Shown one piece after another: positions 1-7,065 of a DNA stretch of 21,264 nt (positions within the stretch are counted from its first letter, which is position 1; the number at the start of each line of letters is the position of its first letter). The notes below the pieces were generated by a model. It was not told the DNA's origin. It did no database searches and worked only from the letters and a program-made list of their open reading frames with translations. The stretch comes from CAYTQK01 sp964439745. GTDB lineage: Bacteria; Desulfobacterota; Desulfobacteria; Desulfobacterales; Desulfosudaceae. The translations under genes were made by a program, and so were the position numbers. Location: the NCBI GenBank assembly GCA_964439745.1, contig CAYTQK010000015.1:1-21264 (forward strand), read 5' to 3'.

Positions 1-70
1 GGTCCAGCGCCGACTGCATCCCCGTGATACCGCCGCCGACCACCAGCACCGCGCCCGTTTTCTGTGACAT
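1..70 (-). CDS. HdrA-like FAD oxidoreductase, N-terminal fragment
   Basis: Only the first 23 codons are inside the window; the gene continues past the left edge. The peptide reads MSQKTGAVLVVGGGITGMQ and then SALD, a dinucleotide-binding strand-turn-helix with GxGxxG (GGGITG) for FAD. It is closely similar to the start of the complete HdrA encoded at 12476-15514 (MAEKTTGAVLVVGAGIAGVQ), so it is probably a paralogous HdrA-type electron-transfer flavoprotein. The start at 70 is supported by a GGAGG about 5 bases upstream and by a promoter at 120-148. The family assignment rests on a short piece; another FAD/NAD(P) oxidoreductase is possible. Confidence 0.65.
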   Translation of the reverse strand, partial: MSQKTGAVLVVGGGITGMQSALD

Positions 71-119
71 TCCAGCCTCCATATTGCTTCCTGTTATGGG
101 CATTATCTCAAAATAATAG

Positions 120-148
120 TTTTTATCGTTTTCATCAAATTTTGTCAA
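120..148 (-). promoter_or_regulatory. Sigma70-type promoter of the left-edge hdrA-like gene
   Basis: On the minus strand TTGACA (148-143) is followed after 17 bases by TAAAAA (125-120). The -35 is perfect and the -10 is weak (4 of 6). The surrounding 71-217 interval is A/T-rich compared with the coding DNA and holds no gene. The leader to the ATG at 70 would be about 45 bases. Confidence 0.5.
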
Positions 149-217
149 CCTTCTTTAACAACAAGCATACCGGACAGCAACCAGGCGGCATGAGTGCGGT
201 CTTAAATCAACCGGTGG

Positions 218-847
218 TTAGGCCGGCTGCTGGATAAATTGTTTTGTCCGGAAGAGAAAATCGGCCATGTCCGGTGCGGAGGAATCCCCGGTGACCGGAT
301 ATTCATCAATCGGAACTCCCCGGTCCCGGTAATACCCCAGCAGGGGCAGGGTGCGCTGGCGGAAAATTTTTATTTTCCGGGTAATGGCGTCCGGGATGTC
401 ATCGGTCCGACCGGTGCGGTCACCGCCGGTATTTTTCCGGATCCGGCAGCAGACAACCTCCGGAGATCCGCACAGGTGGAGCACCTGTCTGACATCCACC
501 AGGTCCGACATGAACCGGGCTTGTTCGACATGCCGGGGCAGGCCGTTGAGGATGAGCAAGCGATCCGGCGTAACCCGGTTGTCCTGGATAAAGGCCTGGA
601 AAATGGCTGCCGCCAGCGGCAGGCGGTCTTTTTCCAGCAGGGCACCGCAGGTCAGCACTTCTATAATAAAGTTCCGATCCGCCGGGCTGATCCGGGCATG
701 TCCCTGGTCGGCGATTTTCCGCAGTTGGGCGCCAAAGTCGAAATGCGCACAGGAACGCCCGTTCAGGCCGTGTGTTTCCAGATAATCGCCCAAGGGTGTT
801 TTACCGCAGCCGGTTGCACCGGTTATTACTATGGCTTCGTGTTTCAT
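218..847 (-). CDS. Adenylate kinase-like nucleoside monophosphate kinase
   Basis: A 209-residue protein of the adenylate kinase fold, expected to move a phosphate from ATP to a nucleoside monophosphate in the cytoplasm. A P-loop GATGCGKT lies at residues 10-17. LNGLPR (100-105) matches the Adk DGFPR substrate motif, GRTDD (146-150) matches the LID/arginine segment, and TLPLLGYYRDRG (166-177) matches the usual TxPLIxYY helix. The P-loop differs from Adk GxPGxGKGT, so this is probably a divergent paralogue rather than the housekeeping enzyme; substrate is unknown. I chose the ATG at 847; an in-frame TTG at 883 would add 12 residues but overlaps the putative promoter. No clear Shine-Dalgarno precedes 847, and the -10 is only 7 bases upstream, so the mRNA may be leaderless. 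Confidence 0.75.
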   Translation of the reverse strand: MKHEAIVITGATGCGKTPLGDYLETHGLNGRSCAHFDFGAQLRKIADQGHARISPADRNFIIEVLTCGALLEKDRLPLAAAIFQAFIQDNRVTPDRLLILNGLPRHVEQARFMSDLVDVRQVLHLCGSPEVVCCRIRKNTGGDRTGRTDDIPDAITRKIKIFRQRTLPLLGYYRDRGVPIDEYPVTGDSSAPDMADFLFRTKQFIQQPA

Positions 848-854
848 ATAACCG

Positions 855-883
855 ATTGTAGCGTTTTTCAGGACGATTTGCAA
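855..883 (-). promoter_or_regulatory. Sigma70-type promoter of the Adk-like gene
   Basis: TTGCAA (883-878), 17-base spacer, TACAAT (860-855) on the minus strand. The -10 ends 7 bases before the ATG at 847, so transcription would begin at or next to the start codon. The -35 overlaps one arm of the inverted repeat at 876-902. Confidence 0.45.
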
Positions 884-902
884 CCCCGGGGAGGCTGCAA
901 AT
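876..902. promoter_or_regulatory. Inverted repeat overlapping the Adk-like gene promoter (operator candidate)
   Basis: ATTTGCA (876-882) and TGCAAAT (896-902) are perfect 7-base inverted arms around a 13-base spacer. A further overlapping half-site makes the palindrome GCAAATTTGC at 897-906. The left arm covers the -35 hexamer. The spacing suits a dimeric repressor. The Rrf2 regulator encoded just upstream is one candidate, but nothing in the sequence ties it to this site. Confidence 0.4.
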
Positions 903-942
903 TTGCTGAATCATAAGCAAAGAATCATGGTCTGATAGGCTG

Positions 943-955
943 GCCCGGATATTGG
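943..955 (+). repeat. Copy of the GCCCGGATATT intergenic repeat (plus orientation)
   Basis: The 13 bases GCCCGGATATTGG are identical to the minus strand of 8438-8450. The flanking sequence ends in CATCAGGC, resembling a decayed second arm of the 8424-8450 palindrome. It lies in the 228-base gene-free interval between the Rrf2 and Adk-like genes, which holds nothing else I can support as a gene. Confidence 0.5.
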
Positions 956-1040
956 TGCAATCATCAGGCTGCAACCCACAATGAAGGAGTAAGGTTAAAA
1001 TAAACCTCATCCGGGGTCAGGTAGTCACGGGATTGATGGA

Positions 1041-1070
1041 ATCGAAAAAATTCTTGAAATATTCGGGCCA
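1041..1070 (-). repeat. Short (internally deleted) copy of the GCCCGGATATT repeat
   Basis: On the minus strand GCCCGAATATTTCA (1069-1056) is followed almost at once by GAATTTTTTCGA. Both segments occur at the two ends of the longer copy at 6154-6260, so this looks like that element without its middle. It begins a few bases after the stop codon of the Rrf2 gene (1076). Confidence 0.5.
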
Positions 1071-1075
1071 GGAAG

Positions 1076-1498
1076 CTACTTACGATCCCCGTTGATCAAC
1101 TCTTCCAGAGTGATCTGATTGAGTCGCTCAAACATTGCATTGCTGGCTTCGATCCAAACCCATCGGGACAGGCATTCTCCGGCCCGGTTGCAGACCCCGC
1201 AATAGGGCTCCTGGGACTCGGAACATTCGGTCAGGGCGGTTGTCCCTTCCAGGGTACGGACAATATCACCTATGGTAATCTGTCCGGGTGGCCGGGCCAG
1301 AATATGTCCTCCGAACGGACCGCGCCTGCTGGTGACAAGACCGTCTCTTTTGAGCTTGCGGATCAACTGCTCCAGGTATTTTCGGGAGATGTTCTGGCGT
1401 TTGGCAATATCTCCCAGGGGAACGGGCTTTCCGCCGCCATGGATGGCCAGATCCAGTAACAGCCGCGTGCCATACCTGCTTTTTGTCGTCAGTCGCAT
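1076..1498 (-). CDS. Rrf2 family transcriptional regulator with Cys cluster
   Basis: A 140-residue protein of the Rrf2/IscR family. The winged helix-turn-helix is at residues 1-75; LGDIAKRQNISRKYLEQLIR (28-47) is the DNA-recognition region, followed by the typical GPFGGHILARP wing. Four cysteines follow (C92, C100, C103, C109) in the region where IscR-type members bind an Fe-S cluster, so the protein may sense Fe-S status, redox state or a small thiol or gas. I start at the ATG at 1498, where the family's conserved N-terminus (MRLTTKSRYG) begins; the frame is open 32 codons further upstream, but that extension is not family-like. Its targets are not visible; the Adk-like gene downstream has its own promoter and a nearby inverted repeat. 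Confidence 0.88.
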   Translation of the reverse strand: MRLTTKSRYGTRLLLDLAIHGGGKPVPLGDIAKRQNISRKYLEQLIRKLKRDGLVTSRRGPFGGHILARPPGQITIGDIVRTLEGTTALTECSESQEPYCGVCNRAGECLSRWVWIEASNAMFERLNQITLEELINGDRK

Positions 1499-1643
1499 TC
1501 TACCCGTCAGCGTTTCTCGTTTCGCGGGTTCGAAAGCGGTCCTCATAGGAACGGATCGCCTAATTTGAACAAGCCGAAGAAACATATAGTCCAAAAATTC
1601 AATTTATCGGCTTTGCCTTGATCTGTCCACGGGTATTTTCTCA

Positions 1644-3152
1644 TCAGTAAGTCATGGTGCCATACGGGCGGGGCAGAGAATTAAACCGTGGCTGTTTGGT
1701 TCGCGTCCGGGGCAGGCAAATTTCAAATCGGGTCCCCTGCTCGGGTTGCGAAGTCACCTGAATAGCGCCGCCGTGCTGTTCCACCACGTGGTTGGCGATA
1801 AACAGTCCCAGCCCGGTCCCCCGGGCCCCCTTGGAGGAAAAAAACAGTGTAAACAGGGAATTGCGAGTGTCTTCAACCATGCCCATGCCATTGTCTTCAA
1901 TGGCCAAGCAGAATTCCCGGTCATTCCGGGGCCAGGCGGCGAGTGTGATCCGGTGGGCAATTTTCTTTTTGTCCAGGGCGCAGGCGTCCACGGCGTTTTC
2001 CAGAAAATTGACCAGGGCCGTCTGCATCCAGTTGGTGTCGAGTTCGACCGTGCCCAGGGATTCCGCCACGTCGGTTTCGATGTCCACGCCGGCGTCGTCG
2101 GCCAGTTGGCGAACAGTGGCCACGGCGTTGGCGGCCAGTTTCCGCACATCGACCTGCTCGTACTGCAGTTCCCGAAATTTGGCGTAATTGAGAATGTCCA
2201 GAACCATTTTCTTGATGCCTTCGGAAACCTTTTTGATCTGCCCGAATCCTTTCACGGTCCGCTGGTGGTCGTTCCTGGCCAGGCCTGTTTCCAGTTGATA
2301 GATGCTCCCGTCCAGGGCGGTCAGCATGCCCTTGATGCCGTGAGAAATGGAACCGAGCATCAGCCCCAGGGAGGACAGGTGGTCCTGGAGATGCCGAATC
2401 TTGGTGATATTGGTGGATATTTCCATGACCTGGGTGATGTTGCCGTGTTCATCCTTGATGGGCGCGGTCTGGGTGATAACGTTATAATGTTGCCCTGATC
2501 GTGATTTGATCACTTCTTCCGTGCCGTGGGTTCTGCCGTCGGCAAAGGTTTTCTCCACCGGGCATTCCGGGCAGGGAGAGTCCCGGTGCTTGTAAATTTC
2601 ATAACAATAACCGCCCACGGTATTGCCGAAATCTCTTTTAAAAAGCTGATTGGTGTCGGTCAGGCGCAGATCCCGGTTCTGGACGGTGATATAACAGGGA
2701 ACCTCGTTGAAAAGCTGGTGATAAAGGATCTGGGCATTGTGCAGGTCACTCAGGCGCTGGGAATAGTTGGCCAGTTTTTTTTCGGTGTTGATACTCTTCC
2801 GGCCGTATTCCAGGGCCAGGGCCAGGGCTTTGCTGTTCAGCGGCGTGGTCAGGTAATCAATGGCCAGAGTACCGAATTCTTCCATGGCCCGATCCATCAT
2901 ATCGGCCGGCGCAAACAGGATCAGGGGAGGCAGGATATGGGCGGTTTTGAAGGCCAGCAGGTCTGCCGAGAAATCCTTCTCCAGCCCGTAAGGGTTGGCC
3001 AGAATGATATCCATGGTCGGATCTCCCAGTAGCCGGCGAGCCCGGTCACCGGTCCCGGCCACCACCACCTCGACGTGTTTGCGCGCCAGGTAGATCTTCA
3101 GAGCGCCGGCATGGCTGGAGTCATGGTCGATGAGCAGTATGGTCTGGGCCAT
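1644..3152 (-). CDS. Pseudoreceiver-PAS sensor histidine kinase
   Basis: A 502-residue soluble hybrid-like kinase. Residues 1-118 are a receiver fold in which the phospho-acceptor position reads ILAN (Asn53 in place of Asp) and the conserved KP reads TTP, so it is probably not phosphorylatable. A PAS domain follows (about 140-255), with C183-x10-C194-x2-C197. The histidine phosphotransfer helix has H271 (SISHGIKGML). The ATPase domain shows N386 (NFLENAVDA), DNGMGM (420-425) and GTGLGL (445-450). There is no membrane segment. The ATG at 3152 begins the receiver strand (MAQTILLIDHD) and has GGGGA upstream; longer starts add a low-complexity tail. It lies 170 bases downstream of a receiver gene (3323-3682), its likely partner. 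The H-box is not the classic HE type but is shared with the kinase at 8506-9570. Confidence 0.88.
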   Translation of the reverse strand: MAQTILLIDHDSSHAGALKIYLARKHVEVVVAGTGDRARRLLGDPTMDIILANPYGLEKDFSADLLAFKTAHILPPLILFAPADMMDRAMEEFGTLAIDYLTTPLNSKALALALEYGRKSINTEKKLANYSQRLSDLHNAQILYHQLFNEVPCYITVQNRDLRLTDTNQLFKRDFGNTVGGYCYEIYKHRDSPCPECPVEKTFADGRTHGTEEVIKSRSGQHYNVITQTAPIKDEHGNITQVMEISTNITKIRHLQDHLSSLGLMLGSISHGIKGMLTALDGSIYQLETGLARNDHQRTVKGFGQIKKVSEGIKKMVLDILNYAKFRELQYEQVDVRKLAANAVATVRQLADDAGVDIETDVAESLGTVELDTNWMQTALVNFLENAVDACALDKKKIAHRITLAAWPRNDREFCLAIEDNGMGMVEDTRNSLFTLFFSSKGARGTGLGLFIANHVVEQHGGAIQVTSQPEQGTRFEICLPRTRTKQPRFNSLPRPYGTMTY

Positions 3153-3322
3153 TGGAATGTATCCCCAGTGTGATCGCCGGTTTTTTTCCGGGACCGCTGC
3201 GCCGGATCCCGGGAAGCCTTGCAGGGGGACGGCGCATTGTTCCGGTCCCAGGGCGCAGCCGTTGCTCCTGGAGCTGGCCTCAATATCCCGCCTGTGGATG
3301 GAGCCGGGTAACAATACCCGGG

Positions 3323-3682
3323 CTAATCGTCCGGGCCGATCGTGTCCCGGACGATGGTCAGCAGTTCGTCCCGATCAAAGGGCTTGGTCAGGCTGGCCAC
3401 GGCCTTGCCGATGGCGTACTTGCTCCCGGTCAGCCCGCTGATGACGATAACAGGGATGTTTTTCAGTTCCGGCTGCTGGGACATGTGGCGGTAAAACCGG
3501 GGGCCCCATTCACCGGGCAGTTCCAGGTCCAGGGTAATCAGATCCGGCCTCTCCGCCTTGGCCGCGGCCAGGGCGTCAGGAACGTCGGCGGCGGTTATCG
3601 TTTGATAACCATTGTCCTCGAATACCGAGCCGAGGTACTCCCGAGCGCTCGGATCATCGTCGATGATCAGAATCTTTTTCAT
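3323..3682 (-). CDS. Single-domain response regulator (receiver)
   Basis: A 119-residue CheY-like receiver with no output domain. It has the acidic pocket DDD (8-10), phospho-acceptor Asp52 (LITLDLELP), the conserved Ser82 (VISG) and Lys100 (LTKPF), so it looks competent for phosphorylation. Start codons GTG-ATG-ATG are stacked at 3688, 3685 and 3682; I chose 3682, which gives 5 bases between AGAGG and the ATG. It sits between the tandem Usp gene and the pseudoreceiver kinase on the same strand and probably shares their transcript. Without an output domain it must act by protein contact or in a phosphorelay. Confidence 0.88.
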   Translation of the reverse strand: MKKILIIDDDPSAREYLGSVFEDNGYQTITAADVPDALAAAKAERPDLITLDLELPGEWGPRFYRHMSQQPELKNIPVIVISGLTGSKYAIGKAVASLTKPFDRDELLTIVRDTIGPDD

Positions 3683-3732
3683 CATCACCTCTTGGCAATC
3701 CCATTGTGGTTGGGCTGAAACCAGGTCATTGT

Positions 3733-4632
3733 CTACTTGTTCATGCTTATCACCGGGCAGCCGGCCCGGACAATGACCTGTTCCAGCGTGCTTCCCGCGG
3801 CCGGGCTCTCATCTTCGACGATGTGGGAATGGTGAGCCATGACTATCAGATCGGCGTGATGTTCCCGGGCGTATTTGACGATTTCAACAAAAGGGATCCC
3901 TTCCCATGCTTCCAGGGAATAATGGTCGATTCCCTCCAGTCCGGCCAGGTACTTGCTCCGGATCCGGCGCAGGGCCACCCGCCGCTGCTGCTCGATTTCA
4001 TCCTGGGAGAAGCTTTTCCCCAGCAGCATGGGGCTGATATCCAGGGCATGAAAGATATGCAGTTCCGCCCCCGTCTTCCGGGCCAGCTCGGCGGCAAAGC
4101 CAAAGGCGCGGTCGGCGGCCCGGGAAAAGTCCGTTCCCAGGAGGATGCTGGAAATGTCGCCCCAGAAGGAAGCGGCCGGTCGGCTGATCACCATGACCGG
4201 ACAGCCGGCGGCTTTCAATACCCGCTGAATGGTGGAACCGGTGATGCTCTTTTTGTAGGCCAAATCTTCCTTGTCTCCTGAGCTGCGGCCCAGCATGATC
4301 AGGTCCGCCGCGATGGCCCGGGCCTGCCGCAGAATTTCCCGGTGTGGAAAGCCCACGGCTACCTCAATGGTGGCCGTGATCCGGTCGCTCAACTGCTTCT
4401 CGTAATAGGTGCGGATCTCCTCCTTGACCCAGGCGATATACTCCTCGTCCACTTCCACCTTTTCCCGGGTTTTTACATCGGTCACCGTCTGGCTGTATCC
4501 CCGGGAGGGAACCCCCAGCACGTGAAAGATATGGAGTTCCGAGCGGCTGGCGGCGGCGATATTAAAGGCCACCCGGGCCGCGTGATCACTGGTCTCGGTC
4601 GCTGACGTCGCAAACAGTATTTTTTTAAACAT
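3733..4632 (-). CDS. Tandem universal stress protein (two Usp domains)
   Basis: A 299-residue cytoplasmic protein with two UspA folds: residues 1-150 (MFKKILFATSATETSDHAA) and about 155-299 (ISSILLGTDFSRAADRAFGF). Domain 1 has a recognisable ATP-loop (LGRSSG, then ITGSTIQRVLKAAGCPVMVI). Domain 2 has AHHS in place of the first glycines but keeps AGSTLEQVIVRAGCPVISM, so nucleotide binding may differ between halves. The ATG at 4632 has GCAGGG upstream and begins the first beta-strand. It is 38 bases after the TmcB-like gene and 50 bases before the receiver, consistent with one transcript. In anaerobes Usp proteins often accompany energy-metabolism genes; the specific role here is unknown. Confidence 0.9.
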   Translation of the reverse strand: MFKKILFATSATETSDHAARVAFNIAAASRSELHIFHVLGVPSRGYSQTVTDVKTREKVEVDEEYIAWVKEEIRTYYEKQLSDRITATIEVAVGFPHREILRQARAIAADLIMLGRSSGDKEDLAYKKSITGSTIQRVLKAAGCPVMVISRPAASFWGDISSILLGTDFSRAADRAFGFAAELARKTGAELHIFHALDISPMLLGKSFSQDEIEQQRRVALRRIRSKYLAGLEGIDHYSLEAWEGIPFVEIVKYAREHHADLIVMAHHSHIVEDESPAAGSTLEQVIVRAGCPVISMNK

Positions 4633-4670
4633 GTGCACCCTGCCTGTCCCCGGGTTGGCTGCCCCGGCGG

Positions 4671-6059
4671 TTATTGTTCGGGTTTCAAATGATCCGGAAT
4701 CTCCACCATTTCCAGGATCAGCGGCTTTAAAAAGGACCACCGGATACCGATGGTATATTCTTCCTCCAGGTCACGGATAGCGTCCCAGCAGTTGTGGCAG
4801 GGGGCGATGACCAGGCCGGCGCCGGTGTGGAGGATCTGGTCCCGCTTGGTGATCAGGGCCTTGTTGCGCTGGGCCCGGTAAAGGCCGATCCCGTTAAAGC
4901 CGCCGCCGCCGCCGCAGCAGTAATTGTGTTCCCGGTTGGGGGCCATTTCGATAAAATACCCCGGCTCGATAATGTACTCCATGATTTCCCGGGTTATTTC
5001 CTTTAAACCGTGGTTGCGGACATAATTGCAGGAATCCTGTATGGTTACTGACTGTTTAAGGCGTTTGGCGGGGTCAATCTTGAGTTTTCCTTCCCGCAGG
5101 GCTTCGGCCAGCCACTCCACGTAATGGATCGACGGCACCGGCGGCAGTCCGTTTTTCCTTCCCGCCCAGTAGGGACCCTCGACGACTGTCGCCCGGTGGG
5201 CGTGTCCGCATTCGGTGCCGATCATTCGCCGGGGCCGCAGTCTTTCCATGGCCGCGTAAACGCTGGCTACCTGCATTTTGCAGGCTTCCGAGTCCCCGGC
5301 GAACATGGCCAGGCTTGTTTCCTCCCAGCCGGAGGAGGGCACCGTCCAGTTTTCTCCGGCCAGGTGAAACAGGATGGCGGCTTCGGCCAGGTCCTCGGGA
5401 TAATGTTTGACTTCCCGGGCGTTGACCGTGTACAAAATATCGGCATCTTCCTTGTCAATGGGAACCGTCAGGCCGGGATAGTCTTCCTCGTATTCTTCCA
5501 CCATCCATTCATAGGTTTCCACGAAATCCTCGTCGGTTACATCCATCTGGGCGCGGTAAACACGATGCATGCCGGCTCCGATCTTCAGCTCCCAGGGGAC
5601 GAATCCCTGCTGATAGAGCAGCTCCCGCAAGTAGCTGAACATGATGCCGGTATCAATGCCGTGCGGACAGTAGAGTCCGCAGCGGTTACAGCAGGTGCAC
5701 TGGGACCAGGCCACTTCCATGGCGTGGCGCATGAATTCGTTGCTGACTTTTCCTTTCCGTTTAACGATTTCTCCCAGCGTGGATTGGATCTTATAGGCCG
5801 GCACCTGCCGGGGATCCCGGTCGTTGACCAGGTACAGAAAGCAGCTTTCCGCGCACATACCACAATGGGCGCAGATCTTCAGCCAGGTTTTCAGGCGGGA
5901 TTTGAAGGTTTTTCGGAGTCTGCTCTGCAGCAGGTCCGTATCCACCTCGAGCTCTTTCATCTCCTCGTAGTATTGGCCGCCGCCCTTATCACCGAGCAAG
6001 GCGATGATCTCTTCCGCCGTTTCCAAGGGCTTTTTGTTGCAAAGGGTTCCTTCCGGCAT
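4671..6059 (-). CDS. tmcB: TmcB-like (HdrD family) Fe-S electron-transfer subunit
   Basis: A 462-residue cytoplasmic protein of the HdrD/DsrK/TmcB family. Two ferredoxin-type [4Fe-4S] sites come first: C63-x2-C66-x2-C69-x3-C73, and a Cys-rich second site with C121, C123, C124, C127 and C131 (CTCCNRCGLYCP). A degenerate first CCG domain follows, with TECGHAHR (C284). The complete second CCG domain has C344, C381-C382 (YCCGGGGG) and C421-x2-C424 (APCHNC), expected to hold a noncubane Fe-S cluster. The TECGH cysteine aligns with the in-frame TGA of the HdrCB gene at 15517-16818. AAGGAG precedes the ATG. With the cytochrome b and cytochrome c genes upstream it forms a Tmc/Hmc-type transmembrane complex linking the periplasmic cytochrome pool to cytoplasmic reductants. 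The exact complex (Tmc, Ohc, Nhc) is inferred. Confidence 0.78.
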   Translation of the reverse strand: MPEGTLCNKKPLETAEEIIALLGDKGGGQYYEEMKELEVDTDLLQSRLRKTFKSRLKTWLKICAHCGMCAESCFLYLVNDRDPRQVPAYKIQSTLGEIVKRKGKVSNEFMRHAMEVAWSQCTCCNRCGLYCPHGIDTGIMFSYLRELLYQQGFVPWELKIGAGMHRVYRAQMDVTDEDFVETYEWMVEEYEEDYPGLTVPIDKEDADILYTVNAREVKHYPEDLAEAAILFHLAGENWTVPSSGWEETSLAMFAGDSEACKMQVASVYAAMERLRPRRMIGTECGHAHRATVVEGPYWAGRKNGLPPVPSIHYVEWLAEALREGKLKIDPAKRLKQSVTIQDSCNYVRNHGLKEITREIMEYIIEPGYFIEMAPNREHNYCCGGGGGFNGIGLYRAQRNKALITKRDQILHTGAGLVIAPCHNCWDAIRDLEEEYTIGIRWSFLKPLILEMVEIPDHLKPEQ

Positions 6060-6153
6060 TAATTTTCTCCTTACTGAATGGTTATTGATAATTTCCAGCT
6101 TGTTTAAAAATACAGATTGTCATTGGCCGGTTATGGAATTTTAACCATTTAGA

Positions 6154-6260
6154 TGTCGAAAAAATTCACCCTTCGGGCGAGTCACCTTGAGCGCCTCTGC
6201 GGCCTTGGTCGATATTCGCGGTAGCTTTACTGCCGCTTTGCGTCATGAAATATCCGGGCT
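6154..6260 (-). repeat. Long copy of the GCCCGGATATT intergenic repeat
   Basis: On the minus strand it begins GCCCGGATATTTCATGA (6259-6243) and ends GAATTTTTTCGA. Between lie a hairpin (GCGGCAG / CTACCGC) and a second hairpin that fits a terminator (6159-6179). Its two ends match the 30-base element at 1041-1070. It fills most of the 241-base gap between the TmcC-like and TmcB-like genes, where no gene is visible. It may be a REP- or MITE-like sequence. Confidence 0.45.
6159..6179 (-). terminator. Possible weak intrinsic terminator between tmcC-like and tmcB-like genes
   Basis: The minus strand reads CGCCC-GAA-GGGTG, a 5-bp stem with one G-U pair, then AA and six T. The stem is short, so it might attenuate rather than end transcription. 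It lies inside the repeat copy 6154-6260. Confidence 0.3.
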
Positions 6261-6300
6261 CAGGTGATAGCCGACATGCGCGCATCAGAATTATGACCGG

Positions 6301-6978
6301 CTACCAAGTTATCGGGGTTCCTCTCAAACCGCCCCGCTTGATGCCGAAATCCATCCCCAACTGGGCCCGGGAGGCGAAAAAAAGAACCATGTGCGATAAC
6401 CTGGTAAACGGGGTTAAAACCAGCAGCAATTCTCCACACAGGATGTGCGTCAGCAGCCAGAAGGAGTAGTTGCTTACCTCGTAACGAGCCAGAAGACCGG
6501 TTATAAAAGGTGCCACCGCCACCACGAGGATAAGGTAATCAGACCAGGTTGACAGGATTCGCACCTGGGGCAGTGCCAACCGTCTTAAAATCAGAAAAAA
6601 AGCGGTGACGATAACCATCCAGGTCAGGATATCCGCCAGGGCGGTATCCAGGGTAAACAGGGAAATTCCGATTTTATGGTCCAAAAAGGTCTTATGGGCC
6701 AGAAGAAACAGGGGGACCAGTATGGCGCCGGCATGAAAGCCGAAAAAAAGAAAGGTCATAAGCGGATGCTGACGCCAGCTATGGGTTCCAAAGGGCAGCA
6801 GCCATTTATAGATGGATCGCCAGGCCCCTTTGGCGCCGCGGAAGCGGTGAGCCGTATAGGCCACGCGGTCCAGTTGCCAGTCGAGCCCCAGGAAATACAG
6901 AACCAGGCGGACCAGGCAGCCGATGAAAAATACGGCCAGCGACAGCCAGAACAGATAACCGGTTAATAATTCATACAT
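6301..6978 (-). CDS. tmcC: TmcC-like membrane cytochrome b subunit
   Basis: A 225-residue integral membrane protein of the NarI-like cytochrome b type that anchors Tmc/Hmc-like complexes. There are about five transmembrane segments (about 5-30, 72-95, 113-133, 145-165, 170-200). Histidines suited to bis-His haem b ligation are H71, H82 and H95 at the second segment and H178 and H196 on the last. The C-terminal tail is basic and probably cytoplasmic. The start at 6978 has GGGAGG just upstream. It follows the seven-haem cytochrome c gene by about 90 bases and precedes the TmcB-like Fe-S gene, the usual order c, b, Fe-S for these complexes. Role: moving electrons, directly or through menaquinone, between periplasmic cytochrome c and the cytoplasmic Fe-S subunit. 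Haem count is inferred. Confidence 0.78.
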   Translation of the reverse strand: MYELLTGYLFWLSLAVFFIGCLVRLVLYFLGLDWQLDRVAYTAHRFRGAKGAWRSIYKWLLPFGTHSWRQHPLMTFLFFGFHAGAILVPLFLLAHKTFLDHKIGISLFTLDTALADILTWMVIVTAFFLILRRLALPQVRILSTWSDYLILVVAVAPFITGLLARYEVSNYSFWLLTHILCGELLLVLTPFTRLSHMVLFFASRAQLGMDFGIKRGGLRGTPITW

Positions 6979-7065
6979 GGGGTCCTCCCTCTGAATGCAA
7001 GGCGAAAAAACTTACCGTTCGGTTTCGCCGGGGCTGCGCCCCGATCAACCCCGGCAATAGCCGGG

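Noticed and set aside
801..1010. 69-codon minus-strand frame between the Rrf2 and Adk-like genes
   Set aside because: No ribosome-binding site or family likeness; it overlaps the promoter, the inverted repeat and the repeat copy of that interval.
3181..3212. Strong hairpin with a homopolymer run (CCGGGA/TCCCGG plus seven T) between receiver and kinase genes
   Set aside because: On the minus strand, where the genes lie, the run after the stem is A, not T; on the plus strand the T-run precedes the stem. It is not an intrinsic terminator in either direction.
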